Positions 38,083 through 47,084 of a stretch of DNA of 64,000 bases are shown here, piece after piece. The stretch comes from Paeniglutamicibacter sp. Y32M11 (lineage in GTDB: Bacteria; Actinomycetota; Actinomycetes; Actinomycetales; Micrococcaceae): assembly GCF_019285735.1 (NCBI RefSeq), contig NZ_CP079107.1, positions 744,001 through 808,000 of the forward strand. Direction: 5' to 3'. The notes under the pieces were generated by a model, which saw only the letters and a program-made list of their open reading frames with translations, was not told the DNA's origin and ran no database searches. The position numbers were made by a program, and so were the translations under genes. The first letter of the stretch is position 1. Each line of letters begins with the position of its first letter.

Positions 38083-39141
38083 CTAGCCCACGAGTACATC
38101 GTTGGGGTAACGGATCCCCAACTGATGGCGGATCCCGTCAAAGACGGCGATGGTATTCACCGAGTGTTCCCACGGCATGGTGGGAGACTCGTTGAGATCC
38201 TGTTGGATACACCGTGTCGCCTCGCGGAACTCGAACGTGTAGTTCGCGCCCACGGCTTCAAAGACTTCGGTCCGGGCCGGGCCATCGGCCGGGTGGATGA
38301 AGAGCTTGGTGGGATTGTGCAGCGGCGCGTTGGTACCCAACCAGCCATTGGTACAGGCCACCCGGGCTTCCCGCGTGGAGGTGCTATTGAGCGAAACCAT
38401 CAGCTGCGCATGGCGTCCCTCCGGGTAACCCAACGTGACGGCGGTCTGGACATCCACCCCGTCATCGTTGACCTCACCGAGGGCTTGCACCGAGGTCGGG
38501 AAGCCGAAGGCTGCGATCGCCCAGGTCATGGGGTAAACAGCCAAGTCCAGCAGGGCTCCGCCACCGGCGTCTCGATCCCAGATACGCCACTGTGGATCGT
38601 ACTCGGCGGTGAATCCCAGATCGGCCTGGACCCATGTCGGTTCGCCGAGCTCGCCGGAATCCAGAATGTCCAAGGCTCGAGCGAACACCGGGGTGAAGCG
38701 AGACCAGACGGCTTCCATCAGGAAGAGGTCACGTTCGTGGGCCTCAAGAGCCAATGCCCGGGCCTCGGCGGCATTGATGGTCAACGACTTTTCGCAGACC
38801 ACATGCTTGCCGGCCCGCAGTGCAGCCATGGCGATCTCAAAATGCTGCGCATGCGGGGTGCCGATGTAAACGGCCTCGATCTCCGGCTCGGCAAACATCG
38901 CTTCGTAGGAGCCGTAGGCCCATTCAATGTCGTGTTCATCAGCGAACGCGCGGGCACGCTTCTCGGAGCGTGAGGAAACAGCAATCACATTCGCGTCTTC
39001 CAGCGACTGCAGATCGGCAACAACCTTGCCGACGATGCTTCCGGTAGAGACGATGCCCCAATTCAGTGAGCGGCCCGTGGCCTTGATCGGCGAGGGGGCT
39101 CCCGGGTGGGCGGTGGGTGGTGCCTGGATGTTGATTTCCAT
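38083..39141 (-). CDS. Gfo/Idh/MocA family NAD(P)-dependent oxidoreductase
   Basis: 352 aa. The N-terminal Rossmann fold (LNWGIVSTGSIVGKVVADL, about residues 26-44) is followed by IGTPHAQHFEIAMAALRAGKHVVCEKSLTINAAEA, whose EK pair holds the family's catalytic Lys. The C-terminal domain has the GGGALLDLAVYPMTWA motif. These enzymes oxidise or reduce sugars, inositols or dihydrodiols in the cytosol. The substrate is not visible. GGGAG lies 10 bases before the ATG. Only 35 bases separate it from the carbonic anhydrase-like gene upstream on the same strand. Confidence 0.87.
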   Translation of the reverse strand: MEINIQAPPTAHPGAPSPIKATGRSLNWGIVSTGSIVGKVVADLQSLEDANVIAVSSRSEKRARAFADEHDIEWAYGSYEAMFAEPEIEAVYIGTPHAQHFEIAMAALRAGKHVVCEKSLTINAAEARALALEAHERDLFLMEAVWSRFTPVFARALDILDSGELGEPTWVQADLGFTAEYDPQWRIWDRDAGGGALLDLAVYPMTWAIAAFGFPTSVQALGEVNDDGVDVQTAVTLGYPEGRHAQLMVSLNSTSTREARVACTNGWLGTNAPLHNPTKLFIHPADGPARTEVFEAVGANYTFEFREATRCIQQDLNESPTMPWEHSVNTIAVFDGIRHQLGIRYPNDVLVG

Positions 39142-39176
39142 CGCGTGTGTGCTCCCTATGCAGTGGGCGGGTGAAT

Positions 39177-39701
39177 TTAGAGCGTGGCGTTTGCCTCGCG
39201 GTGTTTTGCCGCCAACACCAAGTAGTGGGCGGCGTTTTCCTTCAGGTTCTCAACCTCCTCATCGCTCAACTCACGGCGGACCTTTGCGGGGACTCCTGCC
39301 ACCAGCGAACGCGGCGGGACGATGGTGCCCTCAAGCACCAAGGCGCCGGCGGCCACCAGGGAGTTCTCCCCAATGACGGCCCCGTTCATGATGGTTGCGC
39401 TCATTCCCACGAGGCAGTCATGACCCACGGTGGCACCATGGACCACTGCCGAGTGACCCACCGAGACGCGCTCGCCGATGGTGCAGGGGTACCCGGTATC
39501 GGCATGCAGCACCACGTTGTCCTGGAGATTGGTGCCTGCCATCACGGTGATGGTGTCCGAGTCTCCGCGGGCCGAAACGCCATAAAAGGCACTAGCGTTT
39601 GCGCCCAGTGACACGTCCCCGGACAGCGTTGCTGTCGGTGCCACAAAAGCCGTGGGGTCAACGATCGGAGTTTTCGAATCAATGGTGATGATGTGAGCCA
39701 T
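39177..39701 (-). CDS. Gamma carbonic anhydrase family hexapeptide-repeat protein
   Basis: 174 aa built from left-handed beta-helix hexapeptide repeats (VDPTAFVAPTATLSGDVSLGANA...). The zinc His pattern is present (H66, H83, H88), within VVLHADTG, SVGHSAVVHGATVGHDCLVG. Homologues bind zinc and are annotated as gamma carbonic anhydrase-like. Enzyme activity is proven for few. TAGAGT lies exactly 6 bases before the ATG, so it is probably leaderless, and it may lead the following oxidoreductase gene. Confidence 0.88.
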   Translation of the reverse strand: MAHIITIDSKTPIVDPTAFVAPTATLSGDVSLGANASAFYGVSARGDSDTITVMAGTNLQDNVVLHADTGYPCTIGERVSVGHSAVVHGATVGHDCLVGMSATIMNGAVIGENSLVAAGALVLEGTIVPPRSLVAGVPAKVRRELSDEEVENLKENAAHYLVLAAKHREANATL

Positions 39702-39707
39702 AACACC

Positions 39708-39713
39708 ACTCTA
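39708..39713 (-). promoter_or_regulatory. -10 element of a leaderless promoter for the carbonic anhydrase-like gene
   Basis: TAGAGT on the minus strand, 6 bases before the ATG at 39701. Confidence 0.55.
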
Positions 39714-39966
39714 GCCTGTGCTCAGCACCGAAAATGGACGCGCGGCACCGGGAGGCCAGCCGCGGTTTTGCTCTCCCGCGGTGGAGCCGTGCAGACAGCG
39801 CCCGTGCTGGTGCCGAGCCGAGGATATGATCGTAGCCAGAGACCGGCACCGGGCCGAGGATGCAGCCAGACTCAGCACGGCGTTGTGGCTGTCGCCCGCG
39901 CGATGCAGGTGAGACAAAGAACGGCGACGATGTCCGGACGCCAAAAATTCAGGAGCAGCTGGAAAG

Positions 39967-40545
39967 ATGTGGCCGCAGCACAAGGTCGAGGTTTACGAGC
40001 AGATGGTAGCGGAGCTCCGCGCCACGCTGGAGCGTAACGCTCCCACCATTAATCCGCAGCTACGGACTCAGCTGAACGGGATCATTAATCACGCGGTGAA
40101 CGCCGTCAATAACGGAGCCCCGATTGTGGCGATCGGCCTGCCTGAGCTGGAAACCGAAGAACTTGGGCTCTCGGTGCCAGCTGCACCATCCGCGACGAGT
40201 GCTATTGACGATGCCGAAACGGTAGAGGTTGCGGCGAAACCCGCCATCGATCCCTTCCGCCATGGTGCCAAGGCCGAGGCCAACAGGATGCTCAAGGCCA
40301 AGGATTTGGCTCGCTGGCTCTGGGACAGGGACATCAGCGGGGAACAGATGATGGCCTTCAGCAATAAGTGGCGCAACAAGATGGCCCGTGCCGCGGGTGT
40401 TAATCCGCCCTCAACGCTGGAAACCTGGACGGTGGCGGGGGATCTGATGGAGCGCATGGCACAAATTGATGAGGCCGGGAGCGCTTCCGGGATCAGCAAA
40501 CGCCATCATCTTGATGAGCACGAGCAATGGGTCACCGAACGCTGA
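39967..40545 (+). CDS. Hypothetical protein, unrecognised
   Basis: 192 aa, soluble. The N-terminal part is helical (MWPQHKVEVYEQMVAELRATLERN), followed by an Ala/Glu-rich acidic linker around 65-95. A compact C-terminal helical part is rich in Trp, Lys and Arg (KAKDLARWLWDRDISGEQMMAFSNKWRNKMARAAGV). I do not know the family. It may bind nucleic acid or a protein partner, but this is not shown. GGAGCAGC lies before the start. It is convergent with purU. A TATGAT about 140 bases upstream could be its -10. Confidence 0.55.
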   Translation: MWPQHKVEVYEQMVAELRATLERNAPTINPQLRTQLNGIINHAVNAVNNGAPIVAIGLPELETEELGLSVPAAPSATSAIDDAETVEVAAKPAIDPFRHGAKAEANRMLKAKDLARWLWDRDISGEQMMAFSNKWRNKMARAAGVNPPSTLETWTVAGDLMERMAQIDEAGSASGISKRHHLDEHEQWVTER

Positions 40546-40572
40546 TACAGCCGTCGTGCTGGCTGAGCTGAC

Positions 40573-41421
40573 TTAGGAGAACACCACGGTGCGGTGCCCG
40601 TCGAGCATGACCCGGCGTTCGGCATGCCATCCCACGGCCCGCGTGAGTGTGCGTCCCTCAACGTCCCGGCCCATGGCCACAAATTGTTCGGCCGTGCGAG
40701 CATGGCTCACTCGGATCACTTCCTGATCAATGATCGGGCCCTCATCGAGGTCCGCCGTCACGTAGTGGGCCGTCGCTCCAATCAGCTTCACGCCGCGGGC
40801 GTGAGCCTGGTGGTAAGGCTTGGCTCCCTTGAAAGAGGGCAAGAACGAGTGGTGGATGTTGATGGCGCGGCCGTTCAGTGCCCGGCAGAGATCATCGGAG
40901 AGTATCTGCATGTAGCGGGCCAAAACCACCAGCTCAATATTGTGCTCAGCAACCAGTTCCAGCAGTTTCGCCTCGGCCTGAACCTTCGTTGCGGCGGTGA
41001 CGGGGATGTGCACAAACTCGATGCCATGAAAATCTGCCAACGGTTTGAGATCCAAGTGGTTGGAGACAATGATCGGAACGTGCACCGGTAGAGTCCCCGC
41101 ACGCTGGGAGAAGAGCAGGTCATTCAGGGCGTGAGCTTCCTTGGACACCATGATTAAGGTGCGCAGCAGAGCCCCTGCGGCGGTGAGCTTCAGATCCATG
41201 CCAAATTGCTCGCGGACCGGGCCCAATGCTTCGCGCACCGATTCAATGTCACGATCGGTGGCCACGGCGATGCGCATAAAGAAGTTATGCGTCTCGGGGC
41301 TCTCGAATTGTTGCGATTCGGTGATGTTGCAACCCACGCTTAACAACGCGCCGGAAACGGCATGGACAATGCCCGGTCGGTCGGGGCAAGACAGGGACAC
41401 AATAAATTCGTTGGTGCTCAC
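40573..41421 (-). CDS. purU: Formyltetrahydrofolate deformylase
   Basis: 282 aa. It hydrolyses 10-formyl-THF to formate and THF and balances the one-carbon pool for GlyA, FolD, PurN and PurH. The N-terminal ACT domain (FIVSLSCPDRPGIVHAVSGALL) is the usual regulatory part. The formyltransferase-fold domain has INIHHSFLPSFKGAKPYHQA and LDEGPIID, covering the catalytic N-H-D set. The GTG at 41421 is preferred because TAGCGT lies 7 bases upstream and the protein then starts right at the ACT domain. It is likely leaderless. Confidence 0.9.
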   Translation of the reverse strand: MSTNEFIVSLSCPDRPGIVHAVSGALLSVGCNITESQQFESPETHNFFMRIAVATDRDIESVREALGPVREQFGMDLKLTAAGALLRTLIMVSKEAHALNDLLFSQRAGTLPVHVPIIVSNHLDLKPLADFHGIEFVHIPVTAATKVQAEAKLLELVAEHNIELVVLARYMQILSDDLCRALNGRAINIHHSFLPSFKGAKPYHQAHARGVKLIGATAHYVTADLDEGPIIDQEVIRVSHARTAEQFVAMGRDVEGRTLTRAVGWHAERRVMLDGHRTVVFS

Positions 41422-41428
41422 GGTGATT

Positions 41429-41434
41429 ACGCTA
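41429..41434 (-). promoter_or_regulatory. -10 element of a leaderless promoter for purU
   Basis: TAGCGT on the minus strand, 7 bases before the GTG at 41421. Confidence 0.4.
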
Positions 41435-41482
41435 CATGCCCAAACCACGGCCACCGAAACCATGGCGTATTACCTGCGCTCA

Positions 41483-42583
41483 TTAGCCGTGGACGCCAGC
41501 GCCTTCCGGGAGACGGGTCAGCAGTTTCCCCGCGGCCGCTGCCGCAGCACGTCCGGCCCTGGTCGCCCCGATGGTGGAGGCCGAGGCCCCGTACCCCACC
41601 ATAAATAATCCAGGGACCTTGCTCACGGAAACCGAATCTTCGGCCATGAAAATTCCGCCTCCGGCTTCGCGCAGGCCCAGCGGCGCCAGATGGTCTAACG
41701 ATGCCCGGAAGCCGGTAGCCCACAAGATGACATCAATATTCTCGGTGGTGCCGTCGGTGAAGGTGACGGCATGGTCGGCAAGAGATTTGATGCCACCGCG
41801 AGAAACTAAGACGCCGGAGTCGATGCCGTCCTGATAAAAGTCGGTGAGCGGCAACCCCGTCACCGAGACCACCGAGGTGGGCACCAAACCCGAGTGGGTA
41901 CGTGAATTGACATTGGCTTCTACCTCGATGCCCCAGGCCTTGTTTTGTGGTGCTTCGCGCCACAGCGGCGGGCGACGGGTGGACCACAGAGTATCGATGC
42001 CTAACGAAGCGAGCTGCAGGAGGAACTGTGCGGCGCTGGTTCCGCCGCCGACCACCAATACCCGCTTATCCAGGAACTGCTCGGGCGCCACGAAGTCGCG
42101 GGTGTGTAATTGGGTCCCCGTGAAATCGCGTGCCCCGGGGTAATAGGGCCAATAAGGCTTATCCCAGGTGCCGGTGGCGTTGATGATGCTCGCAGCATTC
42201 AGGACTCGGCCCTGCGTGGACGTCACGGTGAATCCGTTGGCTAAAGATCCGGTGACGGTCTTGACCTTAAACGGGCGGATGACCGGTAGCGCGAACGCGG
42301 ATTCGTAGTCCCCGTAGTAGCGAGTCACTACAGCGGAGGCCGGCTCGGTTGGATCCGAGGGAGTCAGGTCCATGCCGGGCAGCGAATGGAGGCCGTGGAC
42401 TCGATCGAAGGTTAACGAATCCCAGCGGTGGCGCCAGGCGCCACCGGGTCCATCGTTGGCATCTAGCACCACAAAATCCTGGAACGGCACCAAACCCTTG
42501 CGTCGAAGATGGTGGGCGGCGGAGAGCCCAGCCTGCCCGGCACCGATCACGATCGTGGATAGCTGCTCACCGGGGGACGGCAT
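41483..42583 (-). CDS. Flavin-containing monooxygenase-like NAD(P)/FAD enzyme
   Basis: 366 aa with two nucleotide-binding motifs: VIGAGQAGLSAAHHLRRKG near the N-terminus for FAD and VLVVGGGTSAAQ in the middle for NAD(P)H. The INATGTWDKPYWPYYPG and VILWATGFRASLDHL regions are typical of FMO/BVMO-like oxidoreductases, which oxygenate soft nucleophiles such as sulfur or nitrogen compounds, or convert ketones. The substrate is not visible. The ATG at 42583 has AAGGAG 11 bases upstream. The frame continues to 42742 but without a better ribosome site. It is divergent from glyA across 248 bases that hold the ZTP riboswitch. Confidence 0.82.
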   Translation of the reverse strand: MPSPGEQLSTIVIGAGQAGLSAAHHLRRKGLVPFQDFVVLDANDGPGGAWRHRWDSLTFDRVHGLHSLPGMDLTPSDPTEPASAVVTRYYGDYESAFALPVIRPFKVKTVTGSLANGFTVTSTQGRVLNAASIINATGTWDKPYWPYYPGARDFTGTQLHTRDFVAPEQFLDKRVLVVGGGTSAAQFLLQLASLGIDTLWSTRRPPLWREAPQNKAWGIEVEANVNSRTHSGLVPTSVVSVTGLPLTDFYQDGIDSGVLVSRGGIKSLADHAVTFTDGTTENIDVILWATGFRASLDHLAPLGLREAGGGIFMAEDSVSVSKVPGLFMVGYGASASTIGATRAGRAAAAAAGKLLTRLPEGAGVHG

Positions 42584-42683
42584 GGATGCTGGTGCTCCTT
42601 GGACGATTTTTGTGACTGAAAATGCAACGGTCATCTCCTGTAACAGTCTGGCCCGCGCGCCTATTCCGTCTAAGATTGGTGAC

Positions 42684-42760
42684 GTGTCGCAACTGGCGTT
42701 GGGTGGGGTGAACCACCGGGGAGCGACACAGGAACACACCACGGACCGCGCGCCTGGGTC
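42684..42760 (+). promoter_or_regulatory. ZTP (pfl) riboswitch upstream of glyA-folD
   Basis: P1 is GTGTCGC (42684-42690) with GCGACAC (42723-42729), enclosing CTGGCG and a hairpin ending AACCACCGGGGA. The second domain CCGCGCGCCTGGGTC (42746-42760) matches the conserved CCGCCUGGGCA of this class. ZTP and ZMP build up when 10-formyl-THF is short, and the riboswitch then raises expression of folate genes. Downstream GGGATT/AATCCC (42763-42768 with 42786-42791) could form part of the switch. The glyA-folD context is one of the most common for this class. Confidence 0.85.
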
Positions 42761-42830
42761 TAGGGATTAATTGAAGTGCACGCTAAATCCCCGCCCGAAG
42801 AACAACACTCACCCACTGGAGTTCAACACG

Positions 42831-44117
42831 ATGAGCAACAATTCCGTGACCAATCAATCCCTGGCCGAGCTCGACCCGGAAATCGCCGCAGTCCTCACCC
42901 TTGAACTGGGCCGTCAGCGCGACACCCTTGAAATGATCGCCTCGGAGAACTTCGCCCCGCGCGCCGTCCTCGAGGCTCAGGGTTCGGTGTTGACCAATAA
43001 ATACGCCGAGGGTTACCCGGGCCGCCGTTACTACGGCGGTTGCGAACACGTGGATGTGGCCGAGAACCTGGCCATCGAGCGCGTCAAGACTTTGTTCGGT
43101 GCCAAGTTCGCCAACGTCCAGCCACACTCCGGCGCCAGTGCCAACGCCGCAGCACTCTCTGCCATGATCCAGCCCGGGGATAAGATCCTTGGTTTGTCGC
43201 TGGCTCACGGTGGCCACCTGACCCACGGCATGAAGCTGAACTTCTCCGGCAAGCTCTACGCCGTCGCGGCGTACGAGGTGGACCCGGAAACCTTCCGCGT
43301 GGACATGGACAAGCTCCGTGCCCAGGCCATCGCCGAAAAGCCGCAGGTCATCATCGCCGGCTGGTCCGCCTACCCGCGTCAGCTCGACTTCGCTGCCTTC
43401 CGCTCCATCGCCGACGAGGTTGGTGCGCTGTTGTGGGTGGACATGGCTCACTTCGCTGGCTTGGTTGCCGCCGGTCTGCACCCGAACCCCGTGCCGTTTG
43501 CCGATGTTGTTACCTCCACGGTGCACAAGACTCTGGCCGGCCCGCGTTCGGGTTTGATCCTGACCAATAATGCCGATCTTGCCAAGAAGATCAACTCCAA
43601 CGTCTTCCCCGGACACCAGGGTGGACCGCTGATGCACGCGATCGCCGGTAAGGCAGTGGCCTTCAAGATTGCCGCGGGCGAGGAGTTCAAGGAACGCCAG
43701 CAGCGCACCCTTGAGGGTGCGAAGCTTCTGGCCGAGCGACTGACCGCTTCGGATGTCACCGAAGCGGGAGTTTCGGTACTCACCGGCGGCACCGATGTAC
43801 ACCTGGTCCTGGTTGACCTGCGTAACTCGGAGCTTGATGGCAAGCAGGCCGAAGACCTGCTGCACGAAATTGGCATCACGGTTAACCGCAACTCGGTGCC
43901 GTTTGATCCCCGCCCACCGATGACCACCTCGGGTCTGCGCATCGGTACCCCGGCACTGGCCACGCGCGGTTTCGACGCGGCTGCCTTTACCGAGGTTGCC
44001 GACATCATTGGCGTCGCCCTGCGTGACGGCTTGAATGCGGACACGGCAGCGCTCTCGACGCGCGTGAAGGCACTTGCTACCAGCTTCCCGCTCTACGAGG
44101 GCCTCGAAAACTGGTAA
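42831..44117 (+). CDS. glyA: Serine hydroxymethyltransferase
   Basis: 428 aa. PLP enzyme that converts serine and THF to glycine and 5,10-methylene-THF, the cell's main one-carbon entry point. The PLP Lys is K233 in [14 protein letters not shown]. Other marks are [34 protein letters not shown] near the N-terminus and [11 protein letters not shown]. The ATG at 42831 has TGGAG 10 bases upstream. A frame from 42771 would add 20 residues inside the riboswitch region. folD follows 76 bases downstream on the same strand. Confidence 0.95.
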   Translation: MSNNSVTNQSLAELDPEIAAVLTLELGRQRDTLEMIASENFAPRAVLEAQGSVLTNKYAEGYPGRRYYGGCEHVDVAENLAIERVKTLFGAKFANVQPHSGASANAAALSAMIQPGDKILGLSLAHGGHLTHGMKLNFSGKLYAVAAYEVDPETFRVDMDKLRAQAIAEKPQVIIAGWSAYPRQLDFAAFRSIADEVGALLWVDMAHFAGLVAAGLHPNPVPFADVVTSTVHKTLAGPRSGLILTNNADLAKKINSNVFPGHQGGPLMHAIAGKAVAFKIAAGEEFKERQQRTLEGAKLLAERLTASDVTEAGVSVLTGGTDVHLVLVDLRNSELDGKQAEDLLHEIGITVNRNSVPFDPRPPMTTSGLRIGTPALATRGFDAAAFTEVADIIGVALRDGLNADTAALSTRVKALATSFPLYEGLENW

Positions 44118-44193
44118 ACGGCACCCAGCCACCCATGCACCACCCGGCACGATGATGTGCACGAGCGCATTTCTTGAAACGGAGTAACACTTT

Positions 44194-45075
44194 ATGACCG
44201 CACAGATTCTTGACGGCAAGGCAACCGCGAAGGCCATCAAGGCCGAACTGACCGAGCGTGTGGCAGTCCTTGCCGCGCGCGGCGTCACCCCGGGCTTGGG
44301 AACCATTTTGGTTGGATCGGACCCCGGATCGACCTGGTACGTCGGCGGCAAGCACAAGGACTGCGCCGAGGTTGGCATCAAGTCGATCCGCGTAGACCTC
44401 CCCGAGGACACCACGCAGGAGATCCTGCTGGCTAAGGTCCGCGAACTGAACGAGAACCCGGAATGCACCGGCTACATCGTCCAGCTGCCGCTGCCCAAGC
44501 ACATTGACCAGGACGTCATCCTCGAGGCCATGGACCCGGCGAAGGATGCGGATGGACTGCACCCGATGAACCTCGGTCGTCTGGTGGCCAACGTGAACCG
44601 CCCGATGACCTCCCCGCTGCCCTGCACCCCCAAGGGGTGCGTGGAGCTGCTGGCCCGCCACGACATCGACCTGAACGGCAAGAACGTCTTGGTCGTCGGC
44701 CGTGGCGTGACCATCGGACGCCCGATCGGCCTGCTGCTGACCCGTCGCGACGTTAATGCGACAGTTACCCTGGCCCACACGGGCACCGCCGATTTGGCCA
44801 GCCACCTGGCGCAGGCAGACGTGGTCATCGCAGCTGCAGGACAGCCGCACATGATCAAGGCCAAGGACCTGAAGCCCGGCGCGATCGTATTGGACGTCGG
44901 TGTCTCACGTGTCAATGACGAAAACGGCAAGGCCGTTGTGACCGGTGACGTGGAGCCGGCAGCCTACGAGGTCGCCTCCTGGATTTCTCCGAACCCCGGT
45001 GGTGTGGGTCCGATGACTCGTGCCATGCTCTTGGCCAACGTGGTCGAGTCAGCCGAACGCGCGGCCGGAATCTAG
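44194..45075 (+). CDS. folD: Methylenetetrahydrofolate dehydrogenase / methenyl-THF cyclohydrolase
   Basis: 293 aa. It interconverts 5,10-methylene-THF, methenyl-THF and 10-formyl-THF with NADP. The active-site pair Y49 and K53 lies in [11 protein letters not shown], followed by [26 protein letters not shown], the NADP-binding [13 protein letters not shown] and [14 protein letters not shown]. It uses the methylene-THF made by GlyA and feeds PurN and PurH. GGAG lies 10 bases before the ATG. It is very probably co-transcribed with glyA under the ZTP riboswitch. Confidence 0.95.
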   Translation: MTAQILDGKATAKAIKAELTERVAVLAARGVTPGLGTILVGSDPGSTWYVGGKHKDCAEVGIKSIRVDLPEDTTQEILLAKVRELNENPECTGYIVQLPLPKHIDQDVILEAMDPAKDADGLHPMNLGRLVANVNRPMTSPLPCTPKGCVELLARHDIDLNGKNVLVVGRGVTIGRPIGLLLTRRDVNATVTLAHTGTADLASHLAQADVVIAAAGQPHMIKAKDLKPGAIVLDVGVSRVNDENGKAVVTGDVEPAAYEVASWISPNPGGVGPMTRAMLLANVVESAERAAGI

Positions 45076-45190
45076 GTACAGCACGGCAAACAACAACGGC
45101 TCGGGCGTTCGTTTCTCTGTAAAGGGGGAGGAATACCCGGGCCGTTGTGGTTTCTCAGCGCGCGACAGGTTTGCCCCGATAAGCTGCCGC

Positions 45191-45887
45191 ATGAGCACGT
45201 TAAACGCTCCGATTCTTCGGCGACCCTTCTCGGTGCGTGTGCGCTGGGGCTGCGGACTACTGGTGTTCGCCGCCAGTTGCTATGCGATCTTCGGATGGCT
45301 GTTAAGTGGGTCGTTTCACGATGCGGCCGGCAACCAACTTCTCTTTTACGCTGGGTTTCATGAAGGCCACATCAGTGTGCTGTCCTTCGTGCTCGGCGGA
45401 CTTGCTACGGGAGCACTAGTGCTGTTGTTACTTGGTCCGTATATCTGGCGACTAAATCTTCGCCATTGGGTGTTGGACCTAACCCTCATGCTTCTGGCAA
45501 GTCTGATCGGATTGGCCTTGCTGCTCGGTACGGGCAGTGGCCTGCCTCGTGGTTTTTCTGTCGGCCTTCGTGAATCCACTAGAACCGATCATCGCGGCAG
45601 ACGGGCAGCGCGTGCTGATTGAGCGCAGTGGATACGATGGGTCACTTTTGTCTGTGTGGGTTCCCCACTGACGGTTCATGTTCGTTCAGGACCCGCAGAA
45701 CGAGGATTTCGGGATCGATGCGGTGCGTCCCGAAGACTGGACCCTCAACACAGCCGCACAGCCGTGGGTCCTGAGCTGTGCGGGAACGGATCTGCTCCTT
45801 GACGAAGCGAGGACAGCGACTCTGCAGTCAGACGCGCGGCGACGTACTTCCAGCGAGGTAGACGGGACTACCACCGCGGCCGGATGA
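45191..45887 (+). pseudogene. Decayed membrane-protein gene with one frameshift and one in-frame stop
   Basis: The ATG at 45191 opens a 143-aa frame with three membrane segments (LLVFAASCYAIFGWLL, VLSFVLGGLATGALVLLLLG, LDLTLMLLASLIGLALLLG). After about 45535 that frame turns into a Gly/Arg-rich end. The neighbouring frame continues naturally as ACLVVFLSAFVNPLEP then IIAADGQRVLIERSGYDGSLLSVWVPH, meets TGA at 45669-45671, and continues in the same frame as MFVQDPQNEDFG...SCAGTDLLLDEARTATLQ to 45887. Joining the parts gives a plausible protein of about 231 aa with a C-terminal extracytoplasmic domain. I do not recognise the family. A sequencing error could explain the shift but hardly both lesions. 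Confidence 0.6.
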
Positions 45888-45907
45888 TCCAAGAGGAGTT
45901 CAGCGAG

Positions 45908-45913
45908 TAGTCT
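45908..45913 (+). promoter_or_regulatory. -10 element of a leaderless promoter for the sensor kinase gene
   Basis: TAGTCT followed by 6 bases and the ATG at 45920. No Shine-Dalgarno. Confidence 0.55.
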
Positions 45914-45919
45914 CGTCTC

Positions 45920-47047
45920 ATGATCAACCGACGCCGCCCTCCGCTGGCCATCCTGCCGGTCGTCGTGGCGATCATTCAGCTTGTCGGAACGCATTTTGCG
46001 GCACTACGCTTCGGCGAGCCACTGACGTGGTTCGCCGTGCTTCTTCTGCTGGCGGGGCCAGCACTGTTGCTCCTACGACGTCGCGCTCCTGGACCCATGG
46101 TTGCCGGAATCGCGCTGGTGAGCTTCGGCTACATCGCCGCTGGCTTCCCTTGGGGACCCTTCGCCTTGTGTCTTGCCATCGGGCTGATCGTCTCCGTTGT
46201 GGCAGGTGACCGGTGGTGGGCCTGGGGCAGTGCAGCCGCGGCGGCACTGGCGGGGTGGAGCGTGACGTTGCAGCAGGGTGAGGGCCGACGGTTCGTCTTT
46301 GTCCTGGTGTGGTTGGTTGTCGTCTTGTTAGTGGGGGAGCTGGCCCGGAGTTTTAGGATCAGGGGCGAGGAATTCCGTCGGGCCGCCCGGGAAAGAGCCG
46401 CGCACCAGCGCGACGAGGAACGCTTGGTCTTGGCCCGCGACATTCATGATGTTGTGGCACATTCGCTCTCGATGATTCACGTCCAGGCCTCCGTCGCGTT
46501 GCACCTAGATAGGAAAGATGCGGACGCAGCCGGCATGCGCGAAGCCTTGGAAAATATCAAGATCGGATCCAAAGAGGCTCTGGCCGAAGTGCGGGAGGTT
46601 CTTGCCGTGTTGCGTCAGGACGCACCCCGCGTTCCCAGTCAACGCCTCGAACAGCTCGAAGATCTCATCACCAGAGTGCGTGGAGCAAATTTCTTGATCA
46701 CCTACACACCGCCCATCCTGCCACCCCCGGACTGGGTGGATGAACGCGTGGAGAACATCCTCTATCGGGTGGTTCAGGAGTCCCTCACCAATGTTGTACG
46801 CCATGCCCACGCCAACCATGTGGAGGTGAATGTCGACATCGATGAGGGGCAAGCGAGCATTCGGGTCTCCGATGACGGTATAGGCATAGGGCCGGGACGA
46901 GAGGGCAACGGGATCGGTGGCATGCGCGAACGTTTGGCGGCCAGAGGAGGATCATTGGTCATCACAAACGCGCGGCCAGCGGCGGCAGAAACCCCGGGCA
47001 CACTCGTGTCGGTATGGCTTCCCGCCACCGAGATACCGCATGCCTGA
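45920..47047 (+). CDS. NarL-type sensor histidine kinase
   Basis: 375 aa. About four to six N-terminal membrane segments (to residue 140) are followed by the HisKA_3 dimer domain with the phosphorylated His at 176 (ARDIHDVVAHSLSMI). The ATPase domain has QESLTNVVRHAHA (N box), VSDDGIGIG (D box) and GNGIGGMRERLAARGG (G box). The sensing part is only membrane helices with short loops, typical of intramembrane-sensing actinobacterial kinases. Its partner response regulator starts 37 bases after its stop. The stimulus is unknown. Confidence 0.9.
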   Translation: MINRRRPPLAILPVVVAIIQLVGTHFAALRFGEPLTWFAVLLLLAGPALLLLRRRAPGPMVAGIALVSFGYIAAGFPWGPFALCLAIGLIVSVVAGDRWWAWGSAAAAALAGWSVTLQQGEGRRFVFVLVWLVVVLLVGELARSFRIRGEEFRRAARERAAHQRDEERLVLARDIHDVVAHSLSMIHVQASVALHLDRKDADAAGMREALENIKIGSKEALAEVREVLAVLRQDAPRVPSQRLEQLEDLITRVRGANFLITYTPPILPPPDWVDERVENILYRVVQESLTNVVRHAHANHVEVNVDIDEGQASIRVSDDGIGIGPGREGNGIGGMRERLAARGGSLVITNARPAAAETPGTLVSVWLPATEIPHA

Positions 47048-47084
47048 AACCACGCCAGCTTTCGACCCAAGGCCAAGGAAAAAC

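Noticed and set aside
42783-44468. A 561-codon minus-strand open frame opposite glyA and folD
   Set aside because: It is antisense to two intact conserved genes and to part of the ZTP riboswitch leader. No motif is seen.
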